DNA from: Vermamoeba vermiformis
Lineage: Eukaryota; Tubulinea; Echinamoebida
Length of the DNA stretch: 64,000 nucleotides
Assembly (NCBI GenBank): GCA_045837725.1
Contig: JBEWZL010000063.1
Span: 186,001-250,000 of the forward strand
Direction: 5' to 3'
Shown: positions 21,059 to 33,109 of the stretch, in pieces
How the letters are laid out: every line of letters starts with the position of its first letter
Position numbering within the stretch: the first letter of the stretch is position 1
The notes under the pieces: generated by a model
What the model was told of the DNA's origin: nothing
Databases searched by the model: none
Seen by the model: only the letters and a program-made list of their open reading frames with translations
Translations under genes and position numbers: made by a program

Positions 21059-23654
21059 ATGAAGCAAAGACTTTTAGTAGCTTTAATTGTGCTTTGTTCT
21101 GTGATCGCGATCGTGCAAAGTGAATTGCTAGCAAATTCAGGTTATCCTATCAACAGAGCCAATCCTCAACGCAATAATCATATAAATCGACATGTATGTA
21201 TTAGTTGGCTAAATTAGTAACATCCATTTTTTTTTGATTTTGCATTTCCAGATTTTGTGTTCAGCGATCTCAAATGGAAAAACAACAGTTCTGCAGCGAG
21301 AAAAAACCGTAGGAGAACCTCTATTTTTCCCGTATTGGATTCCTCCTGTTTTGGATGACCAAGTAAGATCTTAATAAAATCTTCGTTCGACAGATCTAAC
21401 CGTTTATTTTTATAGAATTACCTATATTCACAAATTAATCATAACACAGTGGTAAAGGTTGATTTATCAGCATTTAACATTACGGAGTATGTTATTTTTT
21501 AAAAAATTATATTTTTTCAATATTTATTAATTACACGCGTAATTTCATAGGAGCGTTAGCTTTACTGATACCCATATTACCGTTGGCACGAATAATTTAT
21601 TCCTTTCGAGCGCCACAACAACTGCGATCTATCGAAAATCAGATCTTCAACAAGTAGCGACAAATGCAAATACCGGAGGCGATGGCGAATCATCTTTAGC
21701 TCCATATTCATCAGATATAATGATTAGAGCACAAATTGGCGAATCATCCGCGTCTACAGCCCCTTCGTACGTCTTCCTCAACACATCTACTGGTCTTTTT
21801 TCGTCAACGCAAGAAGTACCTTTAGTCGGTAGTCCTCGTGATGCTATTATATATAAGACTGATAGTATTGAGTTTCCAATCTTCGTGGGTCAATCCAACG
21901 ATATTAGCAATACTCCTAATGTCGTCATATCTGCTGGTCCTGGTCGCTATGCAGTTAACATATCCAATGCTGGGCTGTTATATAAGACCGACCCTTTTGT
22001 TGTCGATAATAGGCTCTTAGTATTTACAGACACGAATCATATCTACCATTTCAACGCCGTAAGTCTAAAGTGATACGTGTCAAACGGATCTGGCTTACTT
22101 ACTTTTATCCTATTTAGGAAACTGGAGATCTCATGCGAAAAGTCACGTGGAACTTATATGGAACCACAAATTTGGTAAACAGTGTGATGATCAAAGGCTC
22201 CAAGGCTCTCGCTAGTCTTGAAATAACTGATCCGGAACAATACGTGATCGTGGAGCTGTACACCAACATGACAGTATTGTCGGACTTGCGGTTCGTTGGA
22301 AACCCCGTATTTTCATTAAGTAAGTACTATTGGTCAATTATATTATCAATGTTCTAATTTTACGTTGTAGCCGACAACGTGGTTCTGATGAGCGTGGCGG
22401 ATCCAAACACCGGTTACATCAAGTTATTAGGACTTGATTGGGATAGCTGGGATGTGAAGGTTGTTGGTGACGTTGGTGCGCCTTCTAATCTTGTCGCGGT
22501 ACGTCACAGACGGACATTTTTGTCAGTCGGTGGTGCGTACTTTGGCTAACTTTTTCATAGTCTGAGCCTGTAATTGGCGAAGATTGCAACGTGTATATCA
22601 TAGTAGACGGCGACCTTCAAGTGTACAAGCCATTGCCGCTTCAGAAAGTCGTGCCTGTGATCGAGTGCATCGAGTCAGACAACACTGCGTACTTCTCCTA
22701 CGACAACTTGGAGGCTCGTTCATTCAACATTCCATTCGTTACTGACAGAAATAATCTTTATCCCATGGTACGCTCTACAACTGCTATTAATATTAGCTCA
22801 CTATGGCAATGCAGGCCCAAGCTCCAGTTACTTCTTTCAACATCGGATCCAGCGCGCACTACCCGTTGTCGCCCTCGATAGTTTTGACAACCAATCCTTC
22901 AGCATCGTACAAATGGATCCTCGAAGACTACACTCTCGAGTTCGCCAACACGCCGGCACTCAGATGTCCGACAAGTAAGTGTCAAACCTCAATGACACGT
23001 GTCAAGTGTCAAACGAGCAACTAATCACACCGTCACAGACATAACTCTTCAGCTTAAATTCACTGCCAACTCAAGCTTTGATGTACCTTCATTCAGCAAC
23101 ATTGTGCTCAATGCATTTTTGAACGTGACTGGCATCCGAGAGACACGTGTTGTTATTGGCAACATCACGTCACGCAGTACCTCAACACGTGCTGTTCATC
23201 AAAGCAGTGACTCTTCGCTAGAACTTGAGCTGCAAGTTGGATCTGGTAAGGCAACTTGACATCGTCATTTGCAGAAACATAATAACCATTTGCAGGCAAT
23301 CAAAGCGAGCCATCGTCATCAAGAGTTGTCATGGACTTTGTTACGAACCAACAAACTGAGTTCAACAATCAAGTGTCAAATGATCCCAATGCTCCGTCAA
23401 ATGTGGCATTGACATGTACGTTGACACGTGTCAACCCTTTAATCTCAGTTGTTTTTAACTGTTTGTTATCATTAGCTGTCACAACAAAGCAGCCAGACGC
23501 CGCACAAAGAGGCGTTCCAAATCCGGCAGCCCCAACCAACGAACCACCTGTCGTGACCGTTCCTCAATCTGCGCCAGTAACGTCATCAAGCAGTACAGTG
23601 ATGGCTCTGTCAGCAGTAATTAAGGCATTTATTGTCCTCGTTTGTTTAATCTAA
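21059..23654 (+). CDS. Propeller-like surface protein with GPI-like tail, paralogue B
   Basis: The gene starts 100 nt after paralogue A ends. The ATG at 21059 opens a signal peptide (LLVALIVLCSVIAIVQS), then LLANSGYPINRANPQRNNHI. It has about eleven exons. The same ectodomain order as paralogue A follows, including VPVIECIESDNTAYFSYDN, the SEA-like module (FSNIVLNAFLNVTGIRETRV), the stalk motif GVPNP and a hydrophobic tail (VIKAFIVLVCLI) that ends the protein. Exon borders match those of the minus-strand receptor in several places, so the three genes share descent. Two introns carry the perfect TGACACGTGTCA palindrome. The gene converges on the actin gene with only 34 nt between their stop codons. 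Confidence 0.8.
22993..23004. promoter_or_regulatory. Perfect palindrome TGACACGTGTCA in an intron
   Basis: It sits in the middle of an intron of surface-protein paralogue B, flanked on both sides by GTGTCAAAC/GTGTCAAAC half-sites at about 22979 and 23006. Confidence 0.6.
23422..23433. promoter_or_regulatory. Perfect palindrome TGACACGTGTCA in an intron
   Basis: It begins only a few bases after the GTACGT donor of the last intron of surface-protein paralogue B. Confidence 0.6.
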
Positions 23655-23688
23655 CAAGTCAAGTGATTTGCGCAAATAATAAATGATG

Positions 23689-24810
23689 TTAGCAGCACTT
23701 TCTGTGAACAATGGCAGGACCAGACTCGTCATATTCTTCCTTGGAGATCCACATTTGTCGAAAGCAAGGATAAGAGGCCAAGATGGAACCACCAACCCAA
23801 ACGGAGTTCTTGCGCTCAGGAGGAGCAATGATCTTGATCTTCATTGTGGCAGGAGCAAGTGCAGTCAATTCCTTGTGCAAGCGGTCTGCAATACCACGGA
23901 GCATGGTTGTCCCACCAGACAACAGAACATTGTTAAAGAGATCCTTTCTTATATCAGCATTGCACTTCATGATGGAATTGTAAATAATCTCGTGAATGCC
24001 AGGATAGTCGTATTCACCATTGATCAAGTAGGGTTGGAACAGTGCTTCAGGGCAACGGAAACGTTCGTTTCCAATTGTAATAGATGTGCCATCAGGAATT
24101 TCATAGCTGATATCAGATTTAGAAGCACTCATCTCCTGTTCAAAGTCCAAGGCAACATAGCAGAGCCTCTCCTTGATTGTGCGGACAATTTCACGTTCAG
24201 CTCCAGTGGTGAAACAGTAACCACGCTCATTCACGATTTTCATCAAGTACTCTGTTAAATCACCACCAGCCAAATTAAGACGCGTAATGGCGTGAGGAAG
24301 GGCAGAACATTCATTGATTGGCACAGCGTAGGTGACACCTTCTCCAGAGTACAAGACAATACCAGAATAGGTGTTAGAAGAGTAGAGCGGCAAGGCAGCT
24401 TGATTGGCAACGTACATGGCAGGGGTGTTGAAGGTCTCGAACATAATTTGAGTCATCTTCTCTCTGTTGGCCTTGGGGTTCATAGGAGCTTCAGTGAGCA
24501 AGACAGGTTGTTCTTCGGGAGCAACACGAAGCTCGTTGTAGAAGGTGTGGCGCCAGATCTTCTCCATATCGTCCCAGTTGGTAACAATTCCATTCTTGAT
24601 GGGGTAGTTGAGGGTCAAAATACCACGTTTGTATTGGGCTTCATCACCAACATAATTATCTTTTGTTAATTCCTGACCGGATGACTTGCCTGAGCGAAGA
24701 CGGCCAACAACGGAAGGGAAGACGGCACGAGGAGCGTCATCTCCAGCAAATCCGGCTTTAATCATGTGAGAACCATTATCAATAACTATGACAGGAGGGT
24801 AGTCTGCCAT
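23689..24810 (-). CDS. Divergent actin with altered ATPase residues
   Basis: The gene is intronless, 373 residues, starting [14 protein letters not shown] at 24810. An 18-codon open extension upstream is not actin-like. Most of the fold is conserved: [40 protein letters not shown], and the end [19 protein letters not shown]. Against conventional actin numbering, the phosphate-binding and hydrolysis loop reads [12 protein letters not shown] instead of LDSGDGVTHTVP. That is Asp154 to Tyr, Asp157 to Glu and His161 to Tyr; Gln137 is kept. The first loop has DNGSHM instead of DNGSGM, and the DNase-I loop region (about 38-52) is rewritten. In normal actin, Asp154 and His161 place the metal-bound and attacking water, so slow or absent ATP hydrolysis is predicted. 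The gene converges with the one ending at 23654. Confidence 0.93.
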   Translation of the reverse strand: MADYPPVIVIDNGSHMIKAGFAGDDAPRAVFPSVVGRLRSGKSSGQELTKDNYVGDEAQYKRGILTLNYPIKNGIVTNWDDMEKIWRHTFYNELRVAPEEQPVLLTEAPMNPKANREKMTQIMFETFNTPAMYVANQAALPLYSSNTYSGIVLYSGEGVTYAVPINECSALPHAITRLNLAGGDLTEYLMKIVNERGYCFTTGAEREIVRTIKERLCYVALDFEQEMSASKSDISYEIPDGTSITIGNERFRCPEALFQPYLINGEYDYPGIHEIIYNSIMKCNADIRKDLFNNVLLSGGTTMLRGIADRLHKELTALAPATMKIKIIAPPERKNSVWVGGSILASYPCFRQMWISKEEYDESGPAIVHRKCC

Positions 24811-25124
24811 TGTGGTTGTGTTGGGGGTTTTTGTAAAAAGAATAAGCGGTGTTTTGCCGAGCAAAGTTGTGAAATGTCACGTGTTGCGATTTTTGACAGC
24901 TCGTCATCCGTGATTCTGTAAACGAAAATTCCTTGTTGACCAATCCAAACACGTTTTCTATTCTTTTCTTCGTTGTGGATCAAAATTACTTGGAAGTTTC
25001 ATATTGTGGATCTCGGACCTAACACATGCCAACGCATCCAGCCGGCTGAGTTACATCAACTAATTCCCTCATGTTGTTCTGACGTTAATTAGTAAAATCG
25101 ATCCAAAAATTATACTGCAAAAAC
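24811..25124. other. Actin upstream region, no gene
   Basis: These 314 nt lie between the actin start and the stop of the next minus-strand gene and should hold the actin promoter. GTCACGTG occurs at about 24875, roughly 65 nt upstream of the actin ATG, with TTTTTGACAG just beyond it. No TATA-like box was clear. Confidence 0.4.
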
Positions 25125-27125
25125 CTACTTATTGAAATAATCGAGTACGGCCTTATCATCGGACAATAGGGCACGATAAAATGGTGCTTTTTCATCACGC
25201 TCTTTTTCAATGTCAAAAATTTCTATCATGCCGTTCGATGCGTAAATTAATTGTTGCTCATTTGCACCAATGAAATCTCTGCTGTTCAGTGAAAATTGAC
25301 GCGGAAGTGATTTCTCGACGGGTTTGTGGCCGTTAAAGTTATCGCTCCCGAAAGTTGTCACTTTTTTGGTTTCTAGATCTATCACTACTGGCCACTCATC
25401 CGTGCTCAGAAACACCTATAATTAGTGTTATATCAATAAATCTTACTAAAAACTCGTCAAAAGCGTAAAACATATATTTTCGTACCAGATCTTGAGTGAC
25501 GGCTACAATGTTCCTTAAAGTCGGATTATCGAATATAGTCGATGCATGAGTATTCAAATCAACAATCTCTAACGCGTAGTCTGACAGAAATAACAAATGA
25601 TTGTTGGTCATGCGCACTGTGTGGACCGGTGGACCCGTGTCAAACTTGCGTTTGAGGCTCATTTGACCGAGGGCTAGGTCATACACCTATTTACGTACCA
25701 TATTAGTATTATAGTATTGTATAGTGCTTGCCAGCTAGACTAATATTTACCTGAACGGCTCTTTTGGCTATTAATCCAACGTATCTTGAGGTCGGGTAAA
25801 GTGTGTGCGGAAGAAATTTCAGATCCAGATCTACCGAGTGCCAATTCTGTAAATAAGTTAATATAAGGCTTTTTTATGAGCAATAAAGCTCACTTTAACG
25901 CTCTGCAAATTGCGGTCCATTTCGATGACGATTAAACTTTGAGTTTTGTTCCATGAAGTAGTCATAGCGAGAAATGCAATTTTGTTATTACTCTTTGCGA
26001 AATTTCCTTTTGGCAAAGAATCTCCGATAATAAATTCGGAGAATTGTTGATTTGTGACTGGTTCTGCGATGTAACTAGCCGGATACAAAAGTGTACGGAA
26101 ATTATCTTCAAACTTCACCATCACTCTTTTCGTCCTTAAATCGAATACCTATATATAACATTATAATTATAGTGTTATAATATTAATATTCATGATTTAC
26201 TTACGGCGCATTGGGTTTCGCCAATAGAAGCGATCAAAGTGTCGCAGACAATGTTAGGATTTATGTTAGTGATTAATCGTGTGGGACTTATATCAACAAG
26301 ATCATATGGCTCGTTAGTCTTATCTAGCGAAACAACCGTTGTTGCTAAGATGCAGTAGTTTCCCTAAAAAGGAAATTAAGAAAGATACCGCAAAAAAAAT
26401 ACTCTTCAAATCGATTAAGATTTACTCGCAAGGGAAAATTATATTTTACTACATATGATTATTAATAAAAATCGCAATTTGTGTTTATTTAGAAAGCAGC
26501 AAGCAAAATTTTGGATTAACGGATGCATCTGTTTGTTCTAGCAACCAGCCAACGTCGTAACGTACCTTATATATCATATTATAGTGCAGAACATTAACTT
26601 CTATTGCTGTACTTCGTAAAGTGTGGAGATTTAGCGTGGCTAGAATAGTGTGATCCGCAATACTTTTTACTATGACCAACCTGCATAATTAAACATTTAA
26701 AATATACTAAAATTGATATTAATTATCGTGATAGATATTATACCGTTCTCCATCAACGTAAACTGCCTCATTCACAATAGAAAAATGGTGGATCAAGCTT
26801 AACTTTGCTTCGGTGTCTTCAAATATTCTTGTTAATTATTTGGAAATTATATAATATAATCATTAGAATAATTACCTGATAGAAACCAATTATTTCTCCT
26901 GTTCAACTGAAATCTAATTTTTTCGAGAGCAGAACGATTTGGATCTTCAATTAACTTCGATACGAAGCTCCATTTCCGTAATATTTTTGGCAATAATTTT
27001 CTTAGAACAAAATCACTGAGGAGTAAACTGTTTAAGTCCTTATTCGTGAGGAGCAGCGAATAAAAAGTATTCGGATCAACTTCTGTGGCTATCTGCGCCA
27101 CGAGCTCTTTTGGCAAACCATCCAT
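25125..27125 (-). CDS. F-box protein with propeller-like repeats
   Basis: The ATG at 27125 starts MDGLPKELVAQIATEV, a degenerate F-box (LPKEL...FYSLLLTNKDLNSLL...W). Around eight exons then encode beta-rich repeats of roughly 45-60 residues (for example TRLITNINPNIVCDT, RYVGLIAKRAVQVYDL, HLLFLSDYALEIVDL, VFLSTDEWPVVIDLE), which look like WD40 or related propeller blades without clear GH/WD pairs. F-box proteins tether substrates to SCF ubiquitin ligases through Skp1. The stop is at 25125-25127. The joins around 26360-26480 are the least certain. No homologue is recognised beyond the domain layout. Confidence 0.6.
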
Positions 27126-27281
27126 TATACTATTGTAGTACTGAGGTTGCTATAAATAAACAAAAAAGAGGAGACAAGATTCGGAAAAAACTCAACCTAA
27201 TTTTAAGGAGGCCATTGGCGAGTACGTGCGTTTTGAATCAAACAAGTGCTATTGATTTTCGATTTAATAATTAAATGTTTT

Positions 27282-28772
27282 TTACAAGAATTTTGATGAT
27301 CTGCTCGATCCAAAGCGTGATAGCAACGCGTCATTTTCTGATAGCAATTTTGACGTCCTATGATATTAAAATATTAAAATTAGTATACCATATAAGATGA
27401 AGTAATAATAGCCGTACCTCTTCGAGTCAATGATTCCAACTTTCAGATCTCGATCTCGATCGAAGTACGGTACGTATTCTTTCTCGTCTTTTTTCTTCTT
27501 ATCTTTTTTATCCTTCTTATCCTTTTTATCCTTTTTATCTTTCTTATCTTTATGCTTCTTATCCTTATGTTTCTTGTCTTTATCTTTGCCTTTCTTTTCC
27601 TTCTTATCCTTATCTTTATCTTTCTTATCCTTCTTTTCGTTCTTTTGCATTTTCATTTCATAATGTTGTTCCATTAATGATTTTTGTCTATTAACGCCGC
27701 TATGTTTTTCAATTGCTTCGCGGTTCTGTCGTTCTTTGTCAGCAGCCACTCGTTCAGCCACCATTTGCTTGGCCAGTTCCAACGCAGACAACTAATAACA
27801 TCATAATATGAATACATTATATCGATATTATTATAGGGCAGTATTATTATAAGTACCTGTGGTGCAGCTGGTTCTTCGCCGGGTGTGGAAGTCCATCCAG
27901 AAACGTCACCACGATCATCGACTCCTTTGCGGCTGAACGACGTCACGCTCTTTTGCATTAAATCTAATAGTATTATTGTTAGTAAGGATGATACTACATC
28001 GCTCAGCTAATGCGAGCAGATCCGCGTACCAAAATCGAGTGAAACTTTCTTCGTGTCTGGCAGCTTAGTCATCCATTCTTCTCGCTTTGCGGGGCCAGTC
28101 TATATGATATACTATTAGTATATGCAGTATTTATTGCGGTATTAATGAATGTCAATGTACCTGGATCGAGCCAGTTGTGTTCGACCGCAACATTTCCCAT
28201 TGCTTCTCTTCTTTTTCGCGGCGGAGTCTCTTAGTCTCCTCGGTGTCTTCTGAATCTTCCTCTGGTTGAAACATATTTGCAAGTGCTGGACGAGGGCCAA
28301 AGGTGTCCTAAAGCAGATCCATTAGAACAGATCGAGAATTAAATTGCAAGTAGAATTTTCGTACCTATCATCGTCCTCTGGTTTTTTAGGTTCATCTTCG
28401 TTCAATTTTCTTCGTTTTCTATCGGGTTCATCATCGTCTGAATAATTTTAGAATTTTTTCGGTGGATCGTGAAAATAATCGAACTTACCTGAATCATTTT
28501 TGTCCGCCAACCAGTCAGGTAATGCTGCCCCTAATTTTCTCTTATTATTTGAGGTATTTTCGGGTGCGTTGGTCTCCACTGCAGGTCCCGCTTCAGATTC
28601 GCTAATTTTTTCTGGCTTTAGCAAAGAATTTTAGTATTGATTTTAAAATATTGTATTTTTCATTAATAACAATTATGTAAACAATATGCGCGATAAAAAA
28701 AGCAAGAAGTCGCAAAGAATTTTCTCCTAGGAAACCAGATCTTACCTCTACGTTATTATTATTTTCGGCCAT
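27282..28772 (-). CDS. GPALPP1: GPALPP1-like protein (DUF3752), Lys/Asp-rich
   Basis: The ATG at 28772 gives MAENNNNVE. About seven exons run to a stop at 27282-27284, which lies beyond a final intron and so outside the long open frame there. The N-terminal half is acidic, with LGAALPDWLADKNDSDDDEPD and FGPRPALANMFQPEEDSED. Then come the DUF3752 marks GPAKREEWMTKLPD, SGWTSTPGE and the C-terminal YFDRDRDLKVG...LLSRFGSSRSSKFL, all as in vertebrate GPALPP1/KIAA1704. A Lys/Asp repeat (about 27474-27650) splits the domain. The family is nuclear and poorly characterised. The gene is divergent from the TIMMDC1-like gene with 196 nt between starts, so they share a promoter region. Confidence 0.8.
27474..27650 (-). 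repeat. KKDKKDKD-type low-complexity tract
   Basis: About 60 residues made almost only of Lys, Asp, His and Glu in KDKK and HKDKK units lie within the DUF3752 protein. The DNA is a pyrimidine-rich tandem repeat on the plus strand. Confidence 0.85.
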
Positions 28773-28968
28773 TATGTCTATATTGTGTACACTCTATTTA
28801 CAGCAAAATAGTTATAACAGAATGCTATGAACGGAAGAGGGCTTTTTTTTTGGCCAAATTCACGGGCTTGATAACTCGGACCTAAATAATACGACCAACT
28901 ATATTTTACACTTTCACTAGAGTAGCACTACCCATTATCAAAGTAGCGCTAATATACACCAATCAGCA

Positions 28969-30084
28969 ATGGAAAACAAAACAGCAGATCAATCAAATAG
29001 CACTCAAAAGCAATCTCCTCTTGGTTCTGTCGTGTCAATTGTTAAATCAATATTTTCTACGAAAGAAATTACGACGGTAGAAGATTACATTGTACAGTTG
29101 GACAGATCCAAGTTTGTAAATGTAGTGAGTTTATGTACTGCATTAGGATTAGCGATGGGAGCTACAAATGGTTACCAGGAGGTAAGTTCCATATTTATAT
29201 ATTTTTTAAATAATTATTGTAATTTTGTATTATTTTCTGCATCTGATCCAAAATTAGTTTCGTTTGTTTAACGTTTGTTTGTAATATTCTACGCATCCAA
29301 ATATATAATTATTTATTAGGGTATTCAAAGAGGTCAAGATGCGCTATCAAAGCTGACAGTAGATCCCGCGTCCAAAGAGGCACAACGCGTGTATCATAAT
29401 CAAGTCTATGGCAGATTATTCATTCAAGGAGCCACAGGTGGCTTTAAGTAAGTGCTTATAATACGATAATAGATAATAACAATTATTAACGCTTTAATTA
29501 ACAGACTAGCATTGTTCGCAACAGTGTTTGGAGGTGGCAAGTTGTATTTACAAAATCTTAGAGAGAAGAGGGACGCATTAAACTCGATTGCATCCGCTGG
29601 TATAGCTGGTCTGCTAATAACATTACCACTCGGTAAGACCTCATAATGATACTTACACGACTCAAAAATAGAAGTTGAAACACGTGTCGCGCACAACTTG
29701 CTTTTCTGATACCAAACTGTTTGCAATTATTTATTGAGACAATTAACTGATTAAATATAATATATTAAGGTTTTAGAACTGGTTTATTTGGACTTGGCGC
29801 AGCTTCAGCGCTTGGTGCAGTGGATGGACTTTTAGAACAATACGTACTGTAAGTTCAAACTTGACGAAATCGATAAGAATGTATTAGAAGAGTTTATTAA
29901 TAATATTCGGTATAGTAAAAAATCACCAGAAGATTATCTCAAAGGATTTGAACGGGCTTTAGCACGACAAAATGCAGAAAAAGCGAAACAGGAAGCTGAA
30001 AGACCTGCAGAAAAGATTGATACCGAGTTAAAAATGCATCAAAAGTTTATGCAAGGCTCGAGCACGGATAATAATAAAAAATAA
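28969..30084 (+). CDS. TIMMDC1-like mitochondrial inner-membrane protein
   Basis: There are five exons: 28969-29180, about 29320-29446, 29504-29631, 29769-29849 and 29915-30084. The N-terminal third is soluble. A block of four hydrophobic Gly/Ala-rich helices follows: VVSLCTALGLAMGATNGY, GATGGFKLALFATVFGGGK, IASAGIAGLLITLPLG and GLFGLGAASALGAVDGLLEQ. The last two with LREKRDALNSIASAG resemble TIMMDC1, a Tim17/22/23-family factor needed to assemble respiratory complex I. The tail is charged and helical (YLKGFERALARQNAEKAK). The assignment rests on the helix pattern and short matches. Another member of the Tim17 superfamily is the alternative. Confidence 0.55.
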
Positions 30085-30318
30085 CCTTACTTGATTAAAA
30101 CAAATTTTGACACCAAGATCTAGACTACAACGAAACGCGGAGCGGTAAGATCAGACCTGCAGAGCTTACTAATATATGAAAGTCTAATGGGCTGGCCTTC
30201 GCTTCTTTGAGGAGATCCGACGTAAATTTACTCCGGGTGCACCGCGAGTTTAGAAACCATTTTTTTTTGGTTGCAATAGCTGAAATAAAGAAATTATTTC
30301 ACTAACATCAACACCACA

Positions 30319-32583
30319 ATGGACAAGACATACGATATCGCAATTTGGGGAGCTACTGGCTTCGTTGGTAAGCGCAGCTCCAACTTGGCGTGTCACTAAG
30401 CCGAAAATTTTCAACAATTTATGGAGAGCTTAATTTCGACTTTTAATCGATATAAATTATATCTAATATGTTTTAAAATGCAGGAAAATTGATCTCACGT
30501 TATTTCGCGAAGAACTACGACCAGGATCATATTAAAGTCGCTATTGTTGCTCGTAACAAGGAACGTCTGGAGGAAGTGAAGACAAACATGGTTCAAATCA
30601 ATCCTAAATATAAGGTAATTACAATCAATAGGCAAAATTATCTTCGCGGCCTTCGGGAATACTATTTTTCCTGATCCACGATTTTGCTTTTGTTAATTCG
30701 CAGCAGAGCTTCGATAACTCAAAGCAGCTCGGGTACAATGTATTGAATTAAACCTAACTTCGTTTAGGACGTTGGTGTTCTCATTGCCGACGTGCACGAT
30801 CAGGAATCCGTGGATCACGCCATCAAGAGGGTTAAAGTTGTCATTAATACTGTAGGACCATACACTATATACGGGTAAGCATATTTGCAACTAAAGCAAG
30901 CGATTCTGAAACTAACTCGCTTTCAGGCAACCTGTCATTGACGCGTGCGTCAGATTTGGCACCCATTATGTCGATTTGACTGGAGAAAGCAATTGGATCA
31001 AGTAAGTACCAATCTTGACTATTAATAAGACGATTTAACTGAATATGCTTTATTAGGAAAATGATCCAAACGTATCACGAACAAGCCGCTGAAAAAGGTG
31101 TGATCATCGTGCCTTCATGCGGATTCGATTCAGTGCCCTCTGACTTGGGTGCATTTTTGGCTGCCGAGGCACTGAAAAAGGTACTTTCTACTTCAGCTTT
31201 TTGGATCAGCCTGATTTTGCTAATGATCATCCTTTACAAACACTTATCTTCTTTACTATTAATACTTTCTAACAATGCTCGTCATGTAGAGACACAATGA
31301 AGACGCTGCTCTTATTAAGCACACTGTTATGGACGTCAAGGGAGGCGTGAGTGGTGGTACTTTGGCGACTATGATGGTTGTCTTAGATCACGCGAGCAAA
31401 GAAGACTTGACGAACACTCACTTGCTGGACCCGACGCCTGCTGAAGAAGGTCAGTCTTACCTCAATTTACTCACTTTGCAATGACTAATAATCACTCCAA
31501 CAGACCTCATCAAGCGTGACCGAGCAGCTATTTTGCCGCAATACGACCCTGATTTTAAGTAAGTAGCACTATAAACTAATCATATTATTACCTTTTGGTT
31601 ATCGTTATGTTAATTTCATCCGCTCGAACAAGTCACTAATACCGTGTTCAGGACTTGGACGCACATGTTCGTTATGGCCTCAGCCAATGCTCGTATTGTT
31701 CGTCGATCAGCTGGTTATTTGCAATCTGAAGGCGCTGGTTACTCTAAGAACGTCAAGTACATGTAAGTCGTACTTAACAATTGTGCCATGCCACGTGTCA
31801 CTTACGTGGGACTGATCTCTTGTCCAGTGAGAACCAAGCGACTTCAACATTTATCCGCGGTGTCCTCTTCACGGTACTTATGGGTGTTATTGTTATTCTC
31901 TTTATGATTCGTCCTGTACGCAAAGTAATTGAACGAGTAAGTAACGGATCTTGCCTACCTGGTGATGACCTTCTTTACTAATGTACTTTGTTTTTTCATC
32001 GCATAGTTCTTGCCCAAGTCAGGCTCGGGACCCTCTGAAGAAACAATGCGAAATGGCCGCTACCATGGCAAATTCGCCGCTAAATCCGCTTCGGTAAGTG
32101 ATCGAGTAGCAACTTCGCTTTCTGATCAACGGTAGCCGGTTGATATCGAGCCTGTTACTATAATACATTAATTACACGAGAGCTAACACGTCTTTCCATT
32201 TAGGGCAAGTCTGTGGCCATCGATTTCAGAATCAAGGGCGATCCTGGCTACTCGTAAGTTTGCGGAATGAATTAACTCGTGGGATTACCTTAATATTAAT
32301 ACTTGTATCGTAGGCAAACGGCCACTATGATCTCCGAGTCCGCTCTTTGCTTGTTGGAGAACAGAGATCAACTCCCGTTCACCAAATTGGCCAAAGGTTC
32401 GTTACATAATTCTTAATATTACGAAAAATATCTATTTTAACCGCAATGGAAGAATTTGCTAATAATGGAAATTTAGGAGGTGTTTTGACTCCTGCCACTG
32501 CTTTTGGATTTGTTTTGGCTGATCGATTAAGAAAAGCTGGCTTCGAAATTCGTGAGGAAGCTGGTGTCACCACCCAAGCTTAA
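30319..32583 (+). CDS. SCCPDH: Saccharopine dehydrogenase-like oxidoreductase
   Basis: The ATG at 30319 begins DIAIWGATGFVGKLISRYFA, a Rossmann dinucleotide-binding loop (GATGFVG). Then come VAIVARNKERLEEV, VVINTVGPYTIYGQPVIDAC, THYVDLTGES and VPSCGFDSVPSDLGAF, the marks of the SCCPDH/YNR-type trans-acting reductase family. These proteins are NAD(P)-binding and lack the lysine-pathway catalytic domain of true saccharopine dehydrogenase. In animals SCCPDH is on lipid droplets and membranes. Around twelve short exons; a hydrophobic segment lies near 31850-31920 (GVLFTVLMGVIVILFMI), as in animal SCCPDH. The C-terminus has GYSQTATMISESALCLLE and GGVLTPATAFG. The stop is at 32581-32583. Confidence 0.88.
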
Positions 32584-33109
32584 GAGATTAATTGCACGAG
32601 CCACACTAATTTTGCGTGCCGCTTAGATTAATTTCAAAACGGTAAATAATGCAATTTAATTCCTATTGAATTGAATTTACATGTAAATAAATAATTATGT
32701 TATTTTCTTACAAATAATATTGCTTTCTTTACCAGCGAATCAATTAGATTTTCATTCAGGCCTAAGCGCCTGGAATCTAAATCCAAGCCGAGATGAAGTT
32801 TCATTCACCAGGTACTCGAATTAATCACTGTAAATATCATTAATAATCACCGTTAGTGCTTGTGCGTTGCATCGCGTTAATAAAATAAATAAAATCTCAT
32901 CTGGTATAGATTTCGTTTCATTTTTACAGGTGAAACAATCTGATCTAATTACGGTACGTGTTTTGGCATTCAATATCATAACAAGCTTGTGTATTAAATC
33001 GAATTCCCGCCGAGTTTCTGTGTGAGCTTTTGGCCTATTTATTAAATCCGGTGAAAAAAAACGGTTCGATAAACATTCTATTATGAACTGTACAAGCAAC
33101 AAGAAGAAC
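32584..33109. other. Spacer, no gene seen
   Basis: This is the 3' flank of the oxidoreductase gene, with AATAAA-like sequence around 32690, and the upstream region of the amidotransferase. A minus-strand open frame here has no recognisable content and overlaps the first amidotransferase exon. Confidence 0.5.

Noticed and set aside
24292-24669. Plus-strand open frames across the actin gene
   Set aside because: They are antisense to a well-conserved actin and resemble nothing.
24811-24864. 18-codon N-terminal extension of actin
   Set aside because: The sequence is not actin-like; the ATG at 24810 gives the usual actin start and length.
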